This document shows, piece after piece, positions 5,685 through 6,832 of a DNA stretch of 6,832 nt. Every line of letters begins with the position of its first letter. Position 1 is the first letter of the stretch. The stretch spans positions 1 through 6,832 of the forward strand of contig CAYSES010000022.1 in NCBI GenBank assembly GCA_964430085.1, given 5' to 3'. The notes under the pieces are model-generated. The model was not told where the DNA came from. It worked only from the letters and a program-made list of their open reading frames with translations, and made no database searches. A program made the position numbers and the translations under genes. The stretch is from RBG-13-33-26 sp964430085 (GTDB lineage Archaea > Nanobdellota > Nanobdellia > Pacearchaeales > GW2011-AR1).

Positions 5685-6832
5685 TTTTTAATTAAAGATT
5701 TGTATTCGTTCATATATTTTTTATAAATATCGTCCCATGAATAATCCCGAGATTTTTCGCTGTTTTTTTTAGAGATTATTCTTGCAATTTTTTTGTTATC
5801 AATTATTTTTAATATATTTTTCCCCAATGACTGCAAGTCTCCATAATTTGAAAAAAAACCATTTTCATTTTCTTTCATTTCAAAAGGGATTCCGTTAACA
5901 GGACTAGCGATTATCGGTAAACCGGAAGCCATTGCCTCAAACAAAGTCAAGGGTAAACCTTCTCTATAACTTGGAAGGACATATACATTTGCAGCCTGAA
6001 ACATTTCTGCTATTTTTTCCTTTCCTTTTATGGGTCCTAAATACTTCATATTTTTATAAGGTTTTATCAATTTTTTCACCTCATTTGCTTTCCCTTCATC
6101 AGGGCCAACCCACACAAATGCAATATCCTTTCTTTTTTTCGTTATGTTTATAGCGGTTTTTGCCAATATTTCCGGACCTTTTGTAGGGTTTAACCTGCCA
6201 AAAAATAAAACCAGATTTTTTTGTGTTATATTATTCCTTTTTTTGAATCTGTTTTTCTTTATTTTTTTGTAGAGTATATTATCAACCCCATTTGGGATAA
6301 TCTTAATCCTTCCATCATCAGAATATTTTTGTAAAGTTTCCATTTCCCATGGTGTGATAGAGATTATTTTATGGATAAGAGAAAAGGAGAATTTATTAAA
6401 AAATAAATCATTTAAAAAAAGAAAAGGTTTCAATATCTTAGGGCGAAAAGAAGAGTCTGTCCACGGACAATGTGTTGTATGAATGTGTTTCATTTTTTTA
6501 AATTTGCAAAGAATGCCAGAAAAGAGTATATATGCATGTCCTGAAACATGGCTATGAACAATATCAAATTTTCCAAATTTTCCAAATTTCCATAATAAAG
6601 AGGGCCATATGAAAGTATTCAAAGAAAGTCTGAACCAATAAGGGAATCTGTGAATGTGAATTCCTTCAATTCTCTCTTCTTTTTGTTCTATCTTATTATT
6701 CTTATCAGAATCGCAACAAAAAACATGAACTTCATGCCCATCAGCAGCCTGTCGTTTAGCTAATTCATAAATAACTTGTTCAACTCCCCCAAAAGTCGGC
6801 AAAAAGAACATATTAACATGTGCAATCCTCAT
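5681..6832 (-). CDS. GT4-family glycosyltransferase (GT-B fold)
   Basis: A 383-residue retaining glycosyltransferase of the GT4 kind, expected to work at the inner face of the membrane and add a sugar from an NDP-donor to a growing glycan or lipid-linked acceptor. The N-terminal acceptor domain opens with a beta strand and the GGVE loop (15-18), then HSHVSGHA (93-100). The C-terminal donor domain shows IIPNGVD (178-184), FGRLNPTKG (211-219) and the EX7E motif, Glu291 and Glu299 in REGLPLTLFEAMASG, which contacts the donor sugar-nucleotide. No transmembrane segment is evident. The start is taken at the window edge because the protein begins exactly where the family fold does; an upstream start outside the window cannot be excluded. 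A 27-base in-frame triplication codes for KFG repeats near residues 82-89. The gene is first of a pair with the radical SAM gene. Donor and acceptor are unknown; the heptose genes opposite make an NDP-heptose derivative a plausible donor. Confidence 0.85.
   Translation of the reverse strand: MRIAHVNMFFLPTFGGVEQVIYELAKRQAADGHEVHVFCCDSDKNNKIEQKEERIEGIHIHRFPYWFRLSLNTFIWPSLLWKFGKFGKFDIVHSHVSGHAYILFSGILCKFKKMKHIHTTHCPWTDSSFRPKILKPFLFLNDLFFNKFSFSLIHKIISITPWEMETLQKYSDDGRIKIIPNGVDNILYKKIKKNRFKKRNNITQKNLVLFFGRLNPTKGPEILAKTAINITKKRKDIAFVWVGPDEGKANEVKKLIKPYKNMKYLGPIKGKEKIAEMFQAANVYVLPSYREGLPLTLFEAMASGLPIIASPVNGIPFEMKENENGFFSNYGDLQSLGKNILKIIDNKKIARIISKKNSEKSRDYSWDDIYKKYMNEYKSLIKK
6565..6591. repeat. Three tandem copies of a 9-bp unit inside the glycosyltransferase
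   Basis: The unit caaattttc occurs twice exactly and a third time with one change. On the coding strand it gives KFG-KFG-KF in the loop just before the conserved FDIVHSH strand. The copy number keeps frame, so variation would only lengthen a loop. It looks like simple replication slippage. Confidence 0.7.

Noticed and set aside
1..6832. Defence system, CRISPR array, prophage or insertion sequence
   Set aside because: No direct-repeat array, transposase, integrase or nuclease motif is seen on either strand. Every long frame is explained by glycan-biosynthesis proteins.

Overview
The window is AT-rich, gene-dense and almost free of intergenic DNA. It carries six protein-coding genes and no RNA gene, CRISPR array or insertion sequence that I can see. 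Arginine is mostly AGA/AGG, ATA isoleucine is common, tryptophan is TGG and TGA is used as a stop, so the code is standard. This base and codon use, together with the look of the proteins, suggests a low-GC candidate-phylum bacterium or a DPANN-type archaeon. I cannot decide between them from this window, and no gene here is diagnostic.

Left half (positions 2-4152, + strand): four genes in one direction encode a nucleotide-sugar module. They are a sugar-1-phosphate nucleotidyltransferase, a HAD-family phosphatase, an HddA-type GHMP sugar kinase, and a long protein joining a GmhA-like SIS isomerase to an NDP-sugar epimerase (extended SDR). Read together they match the GDP-D-glycero-alpha-D-manno-heptose route: sedoheptulose-7-P -> heptose-7-P (SIS) -> heptose-1,7-bisP (GHMP kinase) -> heptose-1-P (phosphatase) -> NDP-heptose (nucleotidyltransferase), followed by a tailoring step by the SDR. 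The usual GmhB phosphatase is absent and a beta-phosphoglucomutase-like HAD sits in its place.

Right half (4149-6832, - strand): two genes converge on the first set. A GT4-type glycosyltransferase comes first on that strand. It is coupled through an ATGA overlap to a B12-binding-domain radical SAM enzyme. The convergent stop codons overlap in the four bases CTAA, leaving no room for a terminator between the two operons.

The window is best described as part of a surface-glycan locus that makes and transfers a heptose-derived sugar, with a radical SAM enzyme possibly modifying the sugar or its lipid carrier. The points most worth following are the isomerase-epimerase fusion, which may be real or caused by one extra T in a seven-T run at the domain junction, the non-standard phosphatase, and the unassigned radical SAM enzyme.
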